In this document: positions 12,601-25,200 of the stretch, piece after piece | How positions within the stretch are numbered: position 1 is the first letter of the stretch | Layout: every line of letters starts with the position of its first letter | NCBI GenBank assembly: GCA_964017155.1 | Contig: OZ024861.1 | Coordinates: 49,567,513 to 49,631,512 of the forward strand | Origin: Oasisia sp. SBJ-2009 | Lineage: Eukaryota > Annelida > Polychaeta > Sabellida > Siboglinidae | Length of the DNA: 64,000 bases | Direction: 5' to 3' | Notes under the pieces: generated by a model | Database searches by the model: none | The model's input: the letters and a program-made list of their open reading frames with translations, nothing else | Told to the model about the DNA's origin: nothing | Position numbers and translations under genes: made by a program

Positions 12601-15600
12601 TTGCTGAGCGCTTCAATTAAACTCGAGAGAGTTTTTAGGTGTAATTTTGCTGAGCTCTGTTCAATTAAATTCCAGACAGTGTTCAATTACAATCCAGGCA
12701 GTTGAGTGTAAATTGCTGAGCTCTGTTCAGTTAAACTCCAGACAGTCCAGGTGTAAATTGCTGAGGTTTGTTCAAATATGAAGTGTAAATTGCTGAGCTC
12801 TGTTCAATTAAACTCCAGACAGTTTTGAGGTGTAAATTGTTGAGCTATATTCAGTTAAGCTACAGACAATTGAATGCTGTAAGTTGCTGACCTGTTTCTT
12901 GCTGCAGGTCCTCCAACCATTGACTTTGGTGAAGTTTGCCTCAAGTCAGTCAGCGAGAAGCGACTCAACATAGTGAACAACCTCGACCAGTTTATTCATG
13001 TTGTAGTTGAGGTGAGTGAGACTTTGTCAGACGTTTATCTCCATACTAAATTACAAGACTAGTCCTTTTTTAATCATTTTGCTCTCTTACATTTTGTTCT
13101 TCACATTTCGTCCCTCACAGTCTGGTCATGTGTTCTCCCCTCTCTCTATATCTCCATTTCCACTCTCCACCCTCTGTCTTCAACCACTCTCTCTCCATCC
13201 AGTCTCTACTCACCTTTTCTCTCTTTCACCCCGCCTCTCTCTAAGTATATATCTATGTAAAGCTCTGTCTCTCTCTCTCTATGTTGCTCCAGTTCAAGTT
13301 CACTCAGCCTATGTAAATGAGTACCTGGCTACAGATATTGGTGAATTTTTGAGCACAAGTAATCTTTGCACATTAACTAAAGAATGGCTGAATGCTTCCC
13401 AGAGTGGTATACGTGTTGATTGATTGAGCAAATCTGCCAGGGAGTAAAGTGAAAACCAGTTTCGTAAGGATTGGATGTTTTTCTTTAGAAACTCCTGGTG
13501 TGGTGCGTGATATATGAGTTTATGTTGTAGTTGGACTGCCGTGAGTTGCGTCACACAAGTCCCCTGGCCCAAGTTGTCCCTCCTCGCTCCAAGGCCTTTG
13601 TCCCACTCATCTTTGAGTCCAACAACAAGGGCACGTTTCAAAGGTAAGTCACCTGTGCTGTTTGTGTACAGGTGCTAGTGTTGCTGCATTCAGAAAAGGG
13701 TGTGATTTAATCGTGATACAAAAGGGTGTGATTTAATCGTGATACAAAAGGGTGTGATTTAATTGTAATACAAAAGGGTATGATTTAATTGTAATACAAA
13801 AGGGTATGATTTAATCGTAATACAAAAGGGTATGATTTAATCGTAATACAAAAGGTGTGATTTAATTGTAATACAAAAGGGTATGATTTAATCGTAATAC
13901 AAAAGGGTGTGATTTAATCGTGATACAAAAGGGTATGATTTAATTGTAATACAAAAGTGTATGATTTAATCGCAATACAAAAGGGTGTGATTTAATTGTA
14001 ATACAAAAGGTATGATTTAATCGTAATACAAAAGGGTATGATTTAATTGTAATACAAAAGGGTATGATTTCATTGTAATACAAAAGGTGTGAATTCATTG
14101 TGATACAAAAGGGTATGATTTAATCGTAATAAAAAAGGTGTGAATTCATTGTGATACAAAAGGGTATGATTTAATCATGATATAAAAGGGTATGATTTAA
14201 TTGTGATGCAAAAGGGTATGATTTAATCATTATACAAAAGGGTATGATTTAATCATAATAAATAAGGTATGATTTAATCGTAAAACAAAAGGTGTGATTT
14301 AATTGTAATACAAAAGGGTATGATTTAATCGTAATACAAAAGGGCATGATTTAATCATAATACAAAAGGGTATGATTTAATCATGATAAAAAAGGTATGA
14401 TTTAATTATAATACAAAAGGGTTTGATTTTAATCATAATAAAAAGGGTTTGATTTAATATTGATTTAATAAAATTTCATCGGTATCATGTATAAGTAAAA
14501 ATAATATTATGCTTCTGGGGCTTAGCAGAATGGTCGTTATAAATCAGTATCAATACCTAAACACTTTTATTGCCAAGTATAATAAAAAATTAATATCCAA
14601 GATAAAAATGAGTACTTTGCCTAGAAACATATTGAATTCGTATGTCCAAATTGTTATCATAGTTATTAGAATTTCAGTAAGTAATAAAATAATATATTAA
14701 CATATTTTATTTATCAAAACGTACGTTGTATAATAAGGAATTGCATTATAATATATTATTTATCACTAGCAGCCTTAGAATTATATTACACTACAGTGTA
14801 AAATAATAATAAAATATTGTATTTTATTTATTTATTATTACAGTCACATCATACCGTAATAGTTAATGATACCTGTTTTGTAGGTCGTTGCGATACACAA
14901 TCAACGGTTGCTATGGCAGCCACATCACAGTGTTTGCTACGGTGGTCCCTGTGGCCCTGGAGCTGTCCACACAACACTTGTCTCTGGAGCCTTTCTCTGG
15001 GCTCCCAGCGGAAGCAGGTATTGCAACAACTATTGGTTCATTTCCTTCATGACAATGGTGCCTTTCCAAACAGTATATGTTTTATATTATCAGTTTTATG
15101 GTGATATTAACTTTCCTTGTTTCATTGTTTTAATTGGATTTTTTTTTGTATTTCATAAAATAAGAATATCAATGTTTGAAAACCACACACTGAGTTGTTT
15201 TGTCCCAACTACCATCTACAATAAGTTGTCTTCTTGTGGTTGATTTGGTAGGTGTGTGTGAGACGACTACCATCTACAATAAGTTGTATTCTTGTGGTTG
15301 ATTTGGTAGGTGTATGTGAGACGACTACCATCTACAATAAGTTGTCTTGTGGTTGATTTGGTAGGTGTGTGTGAGACGACTACCATCTACAATAAGTTGT
15401 CTTGTGGTTGATTTGGTAGGTGTGTGTGAGACGACTACCATCTACAATAAGTTGTCTTGTGGTTGATTTGGTAGGTGTGTGTGAGACGACTACCATCTAC
15501 AATAAGTTGTCTTGTGGTTGATTTGGTAGGTGTGTGTGAGACGACTACCATCTACAATAAGTTGTCTTGTGGTTGATTTGGTAGGTGTGCGTGGAACGAT

Positions 15601-18600
15601 TACGCTCTACAACAAGCTCAACTACCCTGCAACATTCACGTGGACACCCATCCTTGGCAAACGAGGAACTGCGTTCTCTATACGTCCAGCAACAGGTAAT
15701 TATTCTTCAATAATTACATCAGTTTCAATAATATATTTTCTAATTTACTGAGAACTGGGAATGTACAGTACCAATTGTGTGAGTTGTAATCATGTTTGGT
15801 GTATAATTTATTTTTAAAGTTCTGTAAGTAATTACTAATAATCTTTCTGTAGAAAAACTTAATTTGCTTTTAAATTTTAAATTGATTTTTTAATCAATAC
15901 TTTCTGGCTTACTGAACATTTCTCAGGATAGTTCTTTTTCCAATCAAAAGTTTTTCCTTTTTCATATTCAAAAACAAGATCTTTCTTTTTACCTGTAGAG
16001 GCTTTTGTCTGACGTTACACGCCGATGACGATGACGTAATTCTGAAGAAGTCTGCGTGTAATGTCAAACCAAAAATATATATGTATATATATATATATAT
16101 ATATATGCATATATATATTATGTGTGTACGTGTAATGTTTGTACAGTTATAACACTGCTACTTTGACTAAGATGTACTGTCTCCCAGGTTACATAATACC
16201 ACAATGACTGTAGGCATTTCGACACTACATTTTAGGATACCTTTAAAATCTACATATTTTATACTGTACTTTTCTAATAAATACCTGTTATTATTAGATA
16301 TCCAGATATGTACAGTCCATAATGAATGTGTATTTTCAGACAACAAAATAACTTCTTTATACTGTGTGAATTAATAAAAAAAAAAATGCAGGCTAAACAT
16401 CAACAATCATTACCATTTGTCACACTACACACAGTCTATGATGTATAACATGATTTCACATTAAAACTAAGCCGACCTTTAAGTTGCCCTACCCTCAGTG
16501 TGATGCCTTCAATTCTTCCCCAGGCGTGGTGGATGCGTTCCGTAACCTTGACTGCGAGGTCGTATTCCACCCCTCCTTCCTCGCCCCCGAACACAGCGAG
16601 TTCAACATTCAGGTCCACGGAGGCAACACTATGAAGCTCAAGTGCTCGGCCAAGGTATTACAATTCAATTGTAATTGTAAATGTAATTTTTAATGACATT
16701 TTAATCCTCTTATAATGTATGTCTACTAATTAAAATTATATTTTTAGAAGATAATAATTATATATATATATTTGTTTAAACAATTTTAAAGTACATTATA
16801 TATATATATTTATTTATTTATTGGCTAGTTTACACCACAATTATTGTTAAATAGATAATCTATTATTTTTATTTTGTCTTTATTTATTTATTATATTAAA
16901 ATAATGTTTTTCATTTTAAAGAACAAATTATGTACAATGTATATCTTATATCTATATCTTATATGTATTTGTAATATTTCATTTTATTGTATATATAGGC
17001 ACTATATGAGTCAATGCCAGACTACATTCCAATTCGTCATGTAATGCATGTTGAATACGGCAATAAAGCTTTATTATTATTATTATGTAGTATTAAGTAG
17101 TATCCAGTCCTCAGGACCATTCAAAGCGCTTTACACTTTACTTCCCTGACAGACCTGTTCACTCAGACACCATCTCAGCTTCTCTGGGAAGCATCCAGCC
17201 ATATGCTACAATTAATGTGCGAAGGCTGCTCGTACACATATCCACCACTGTCTATAGTCAGGTACTCATTTATACGGCTGAGTGAACTGGAGCAATGTAG
17301 AGTGATTTCTTTCTCTGTGGGGAGTGATCTAATTACCATAACTGTGAGACATTTGTGCTTGTGACATGTGTTGTTGTTGTTTGTGCTTGTGACATGTGTT
17401 GTTGTTGTTTGTGCTTGTGACATGTGTTGTTGTTGTTTGTGCTTGTGACATGTGTTGTTGTTGTTTGTGCTTGTGACATGTGTTGTTGTTGTTTGTGCTT
17501 GTGACATGTGTTGTTGTTGTTTGTGCTTGTGACATGTGTTGTTGTTGTTTGTGCTTGTGACATGTTGTAGCCTTGTGTTGTTTTACCTCTTCTGTATCAT
17601 GTTTTGAGGCAGTTACATTTATTTGACGATCGTTATGTTACTGTCAGATCGGAACTCCCATGGTGCAGCTGGTTGACAAGAGGATATCATTTGGCAACGT
17701 ACCTCTGAATCTATCAACTACGAGAACGGCACGGATTCGCAACAGTGGTGCATATCATGCGTACTTTCAGGTCAGTGTCCAACAAAGCTAAAGCCACATG
17801 AAAGATACTTCATTTTATGTGAGCTGGAGTCAGGCCACATTTGCATTTTCCGTGGGCGACCATTTTAATGTTTCCTTCATTTCCTACTAATCTTGATCAG
17901 CTCTGTAATTGACAATTTCACAGCATATTTACCCTCCATAGACAGAGGTTCAGTGAAACATTCGTGAAATTCTCATACCTCAGGCTCCCACAAACTTCTT
18001 TCAAACCTTTCACCCCTCCATTTCTGCTTGAACCACCCACGGATTGTCCCTGATTACATCACCAAGCAAAATGACAACTGTATTAATACGCAGAAATGCA
18101 CCGACTGACAGCTGTCATAATTTGACAGCTCTGTGGCCACGCTGCACTAAAACATCATTTCTTCTCACTCCACACTACATATGTGCTCACAGAAATTTAG
18201 ACAAGCTACATAATGCTGTTTTTATAGGGTACTCTTTGATCGGGTAGTGGCGGTTGAACACCTTGGCTTACATCAGCTGGTTGGTTCCATTACTCAGGAT
18301 CATCCATGGGTGATAATTATTAGTAGGACCTTCACTGATTCAGTTCAATGTTGAATGGGGGGGGGGGGGGGTAGCAAAAAAAGCTCTGGACATAAAAGGA
18401 CGTGCAAAATTGTCAGGAAAGTGTCTTTGAAATGTTTTGATTTTAATTTTATTTTGCCAAAAGTTTGAAACAGACTGTCGGTTTAGGAAAACTGTCTCTT
18501 GAAGACAGAATGTATTTACAGTTAACTGGCTACATTCTCTAATTATCTGTGATCAGCCACTATGTTGCTGATACCTTTGTCATAGTTTTTGTTATTCACG

Positions 18601-21600
18601 TTTCAATCCAAGTAATTTTCTCCGCACATACACAGGAGCTGTAATAGATTGTTTAAACAATATTATGTAAACCAATTTTTTTTTAATTGTCCTGGTTTTC
18701 ACTGACAAAATATTACATTGAACACTTTCAACAAATAAAGCCATGCCATCATCAAACATTACATTATGATGAAAAGTAAAACTGTAAGATGAGAAAAGTG
18801 GTGATTAAGTTTATCATACCATGAGATTTCTAGATGGATTTATTTTGATTAAACTTCTGTTGTAAAGAATGCTGAAACTGCAAACTATAGGATATTGTAG
18901 AATGAGAATTTGACTAATTACTAATATGTTATCAACATAATTATACAATTCCTGTTAGATAACATTTTAAAGCACATTTTTAGATTTAATAATTTTTCAT
19001 AAATTTTTTGTTTTCTTCCCAGGTCCTTGAAACGAACCCCATTCCTGGATTAACCGTTACCCCAGCAAACGGGGTGATTCCAGCCGGGGGATTTTGCGAG
19101 ATCGTCATGGAAATGATCCCTGTCAACCTGGTCAAGTTTGACGCCCGTATTAACATCGCTATTCGGGGCGGGCGTGTGCAGGAGATCCGTCTCGGGGGCG
19201 CAGTCGAGGCACCCTGTGTCAACATCGATGTGGTGAGTGAAATTAATACATGCTCCCTGATATCGTAACCATAACCATAATATTTATTGACCCCAAGTAG
19301 GTATAGAATTTGTTGAAAGTACATCAATTTCGTTAGTACATTTATACAAGCATACACACACACATTATATCATGTTCACATATTAATATAAGCCTATACG
19401 GTAGGCCTACAATACATACAAATGGGTGCACTTATAGTAATTCTTGTTGTACCAAAATACAAAAAAGAAAAACCCACAATCATATAACATTTACCATATG
19501 TGACACGCTAATTTTTGTCTAATATGAGACGGTAATTTTATACTTAGAACGGATAATTCAGACCGACTGTGATTACTGAAGTTAATGAATTATCGGTTCT
19601 GCTGCGACTACACCATGGTAACATTGGCGTTTAATGATGTAACAAAAATCACGATGCAAAAATCTGTTAGTAATAAGTTTTGGTGCAAAACTGTATGTGA
19701 CTATTGAGAGTAGACAGCCATAATGTTTGGTTGTTGCTGTTCTCTTCTCCCTGAAGTCTGAGGTAAGGTGGCCTCTGCACTCGTCCTCTCGTGTTGTCTT
19801 CTTTCTCTCACTCATCCCATATAATTTCTTTCTCCCCATCCATTTTCCCCACCCCTGGTCTTGCAACCTCCCAGTCATCCTCCCCCCTTACACCCTCTCT
19901 GCAGGTTGTCATCCCAGCATGTGTTAATTCACCTTTTGTATAAGTGTTTATATATGTGTTCAGCAACTGAATGTAGCAAGTCCTTGGCAAAAAATTCTAT
20001 AGAAAACTAGATTTTCTATAGATTTCTATAGAATTCTGTAGAATTCTATAGAATTTTGCAGTTTTCTATAGCATTCTACAGAATTTTCTATAGATTTTGT
20101 GTGTTCTAAAGTTTTCTATATAATTTTATAGATTTTCTATAGTGTTCTAAACAATTTTCTATAGATTTTGTGTGTCCTAAAGTTTTCTATATAATTTAAT
20201 AGATTTTTCTATAGTTTTCTAAAGAATTCTATAGATTTTTCTATAGAAAACTATTGGCAAAAATCCTATAAAAAAACCATAAGCAAAAATCCTATAGAAT
20301 ATTCTATAGAAAATTTAAAGTTTTTGCCAAGGGAGTCTCCCAAAATATGTTGAGCTTTCTCAAGTGGGGAGTTTTGGTTGTCATCAATACATAGCAAAGA
20401 ACAGTGCAACCTAGTGTGAAACATTGACCCTTTATTGCACAGTGTAACTCTCAAGTCACAAACCAATAATTCCCTGATGTATGTCTAAATAAAGCAGGGT
20501 GCAAACAAAGGGACGTCAAAGTCACAAGTCTATTTTTTTTTGTAAATTTAGCCCCAATATTTCTTTTCTTTAAATATGTTTCTTTAAAAAATATTTTTAG
20601 TATTATAATGAATATGTATACAGCACACTAAAAAACCCACAATATTAATAAATGCAATAAAGGGTTAATCAGAATTACCACTACGAGCCATTTTGTATTG
20701 TACAAACTGCAAGTTCCACATCACATGCCATGAAATCACCAGATATTGTGAAATTCAACTAACAGTAAACTCTTTTTTACAGTAACCTTGTTTCATTGCT
20801 TTGTTGTTCTGTTTGCAGCCGGCATTCAGCATTGGGGGTGTTTTCTGCGGATCCACTCGGGCAATTCCCTTCACCCTCAGTAACCAGGTAACTAAGGGAT
20901 CATCTCAAACAACGTTATTGAGCACACTATTCAAAACATCACCCCCTCCCTGCCCCACGAAACATTAAAACCTCCCTCATCAGAATCTATTGTCATCTCA
21001 ATCTACTCCCAAAGGAGGGCACATTATTTTTTCTGAACACTGGGCAATAAGTGAATACTCGTTTTCGGTTAATTATTTTCGAAATACAGCCAGCAGCAAA
21101 TGTTGAATAATTTTAAACCCATCAATTCAGTCATGCAACTTTATTCAGTCCGACGTAATGGGTGTTCCATGTGTTATTATATTTAAACACCATTTTCTCG
21201 CATCCACCCATTGTCTCCCATCCTGAAACCTTACAAAGGGACATGAAATCACACGAAATCAGTGCACTAGCAAAATGATTGTTTTGTTTGTGAAGGAGGG
21301 AACAGAATCCAAAGTTGAGTTCATCTTGACTCGGTACTCAGACTTCTCCGTTCAGTTTCCACCGAAGAAACAAACTGCAGGTGAGTGTTGATTGTGCTTA
21401 AAGCGACATGATCTGTTCGAGGCTTTTTATTTTTATTGCAAAATTATGTTAATCAGTATAAGTTATAACTATTGTAGCATTCTGACCGCCAATAAATGTT
21501 TTATCGAAACAGAACTGACTCTGTAATGTCAAATGTTTATAAGAATCCCGACGCTGTCACTCAAATCGCTCTTGTATGCTATTCACTCCTAGTTCCTTTC

Positions 21601-22174
21601 TGATGTCCACCCTCTCTTTACATCGTCTCTCAGTGTTACTCCTGTGATTCTTCTCAACATCCTCATCTCTTGCCCTTCAGTCTCCTTGTCTATCTCCCCT
21701 CTTCCCCATCTTCCTGTCATTCTCCACCCTCTCCCAAACCCTCCAAATCTCCCTTTACACAATCCTCCCATCGTAGCCCACACCACCCTCGCCTCCTGTT
21801 CCCCCCACTAGCCCTCTGTTCATGTCCTGTCTGTTCTGTCTCCTCTCAGCGGACCTGGCCTATCAGGATCGGAACCCTGGTCTCTTCGTCGTCTCCCTCG
21901 ACGACCACGAGACAATCGAGTGCCAACTTGTCTTCAAGCCAACTGAGGTTTGTATTGAACTAGTACTGGTTTGTAAATGTTCCGTTGTAGCACTGGTTTG
22001 GGGAGAAGCTTTGGCAGTTGGTCTGTGACTGCCAATTAACTCACTGTTGCCAGAAGTTTAGGGAGATAGGGAGAGAGACAGAGTCGGACAGAGATGGACA
22101 GAAAAACAGAGATGAACATAGACAGACAGAGACAGACAGAAACAACAGAGAGAGACAGAGCGACAGACTGAGCA

Positions 22175-22217
<43 letters not shown>

Positions 22218-25200
22218 GTGTGTGCATGCACAATAACTATAGATGAAATCATATTTAAAACGATGAGTGTAAATTTGACAATATGTGAAATATTTAGCTA
22301 ACCGAAACAATGAAACGTATGCCTGCTGTAGACATATATTAAATAATTTGTATAGCAAAAACACAGTCAACACACACCCCTCACTCTGCCCTTCCTCCCT
22401 CAGGTCGCCGCCTACGAGTTCCTCATGCCAGTGACCATCAACAACATCGGGGTGCCACCCCCTCCCAACACCCCCTTCCCCGCCTCCCCCCACCCAGCCA
22501 AGGAGAGCCTGACTTACGCCCTCCAGCACCCACCTCGCCCCACCCCCAGTGTGGTTCACACCCCCAGCAAGAAGGTCGTTGCCACGGCGCTGAGGATGCC
22601 ACTGCTGCTGTCCGACCAGACGATTCACTTCTACCTGTCCCCCGTCATGCACGAGATGGCGTCAAACACGTCCATTGGCCACAGCAAGGTAGGTCAAACA
22701 TCTCTGTCGTATTACGATATAATATAATAAGTTTTATTTAAAGATAATCAAGAATATTTTTAACATAACGTCAAGATTATTATTCGGGGCATACATAATC
22801 TGTCGTTTCTAACAAAACATCAAGAAAGCTATAGTAAATATATTGTTCATGGCTCCAAGAATGGTTTATTGTAGTATAATTAACTTACTTTGGAGCTTAA
22901 TGTCGATGGATCGAAACGTCGTACTCATCTTTGACATTAAGCTCCAAAGTAAGTTAATTATACTACAATAAATAAAGAAAGCTATCCAGAACAAAAATAG
23001 GTAAGTAGCAGACAAGGATTTGGCGCTAATATTATATTATACCATGAATGTAAATTATACAGTATTGATATAAGTGATGGATAATTCAACGGTGGCCTGC
23101 AGTAAAGTTTAAATGCTTTGTTACAATACTTAGGTATTACTCTTGGTGTCAACAGTACACCTTAAATGTAAACAGTACACTATGTAAGCAAATACACCAT
23201 TGATGTACACAATATAGTACTGATGTAAACAATGCACAGCTGATGTAAACAATGCACAACTGATGTCAACAATGCACAGCTAATGTCAACAATACATAGC
23301 TGATGTAAACAATGCACAGCTAATGTAAACAATGCACAGCTGATGTAAACAATGCACAGCTGATGTAAACAATACACAGCTGATGTAAACAATGCACAGC
23401 TCATGTAAACAAAGCACAGCTGATGTAAACAATGCACAGCTGATGTAAACAATGCACAGCTGATGTAAACAATACACAACTGATGAAAACAATGCACAGC
23501 TGATGTAAACAATGCATAGCTGATGTAAACAATACACAGCTAATGTAAACAATGCACAGCTGATGTCAACAATGCACAGCTGATGTAAACAATACACAGC
23601 TGATGTAAACAATACACAGCTAAAGTAAACAATGCACAACTGATGTAAACAATACACAGCTGATGTAAGCAATGCACAGCTGATGTAACAATGCACAGCT
23701 GATGTAAACAATGCACAGCTGATGTCAGCAATGCACAGTTGATGTAAACAATGCACAGCTGATGTAAACAATACACAGCTGATGTAAACAATGCACAGCT
23801 GATGTAAACAATGCACAGCTGATGTCAACAACGCACAGCTGATGTAAACAATGCACAGCTGATGTAAACAATGCACAGCTGATGTAAACAATGCACAGCT
23901 GATGTAAACAATACACAGCTGATGTAAACAATACACAGCTGATGTAAACAATGCACAGCTGATGTAGACAATGCACAGCTGATGTAGACAATGCACAGCT
24001 GATGTAGACAATGCACAGCTGATGTACACAATGCACTGCTGATGTAAACAATACACAGCTGATGTAGACAATGCACAGCTGATGTAAACAATGCATAGCT
24101 GATGTAAACAATACACAGCTGATGTAAACAATGCACAGCTGATGTAAACAATGCACAGCTGATGTCAACAATGCACAGCTGATGTAGACAATGCACAGCT
24201 GATGTAAACAATGCATAGCTGATGTAAACAATACACAGCTGATGTAAACAATGCACAGCTGATGTAAACAATACACGGCTGATGTAAACAATACACAGCT
24301 GATGTTAACAATACACAGCTGATGTAAACAGTACATATAACATATTTGCAAACTGTGTAATTGAAGTAAATAGTGCCTCATTAATTTGTACAGTTTTATG
24401 TGTTGCTCATGTAAACATTACACCACAGATGTTGGTAAAACAGACATGGAGGAAAATTTGAAATAATGTGCAAGTCTTAAAACAAATGTTCATATGTTTA
24501 AATGGACCCGGCATTGTTGTGAAAGATGCATTTATTGGGTATCAGCTGGTGTAAGAGTCTTTGTCTTGTTTCTGCTCCCTAGGACAGTGAGAAGGTAAGA
24601 TTGGGTTGACTTTAATGTTATGACATTGGTTATAATTATTATTTCGTCTGGTTATTAATCTTTCATTCAGCTCTGTCATCACAGCTCTGTCTGTCCTCCA
24701 GCGTCTAAACCAGTGCATGCTGTACAAGAACTCTAATGCTAGGTCAGATGAGTCATATACACACAGTTATTGTTTTGCATGGTTCATATATTAATTTTAA
24801 TATTGATTATGCTAAAATTAGGATTATTTTAATTATAATATTTTGCTATGTAAAAATTTACATAGCATGTAATTGTTTATGAATTAAGTACTGGTTTATA
24901 ATATTGAATTTATAATTTGTATTTAGTAGTCACTTAGGTATATATATATTCACTTATATATATATATATAAATATATATATTTATCATAATATATACATT
25001 ATGTATATACATATATATATATACAAACACACACACACACTCGCACACGCGCCCGCGCACGCGCACGCACACGCACACGCACACACACACCCACACACAC
25101 ACACACACACACACCCACACACACACACACACACTCACACACACACACACACTCACACACACACGCACACACACACACTCACACACACACGCACACACAC

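Larger units (their letters stand above)
16655..17647. other. Intron 13 with SINE and minisatellite
   Basis: 16660-17095 is AT-rich with TATA and ATTT tracts. Then a reverse family A SINE (17101-17315) and a 28-bp minisatellite (17345-17568). Confidence 0.5.

Noticed and set aside
23180..24381. Cys/His-rich repetitive ORFs on the - strand, looking like a secreted or zinc-binding protein
   Set aside because: A 20-bp minisatellite read in frame every 60 bases; no splice or start context.
24702..24742. Candidate exon cctccag|41 bp|gtcaga in intron 19
   Set aside because: Splice sites are good but it would leave in phase 2, while exon 20 must be entered in phase 0. It would need another partner exon that I cannot find.
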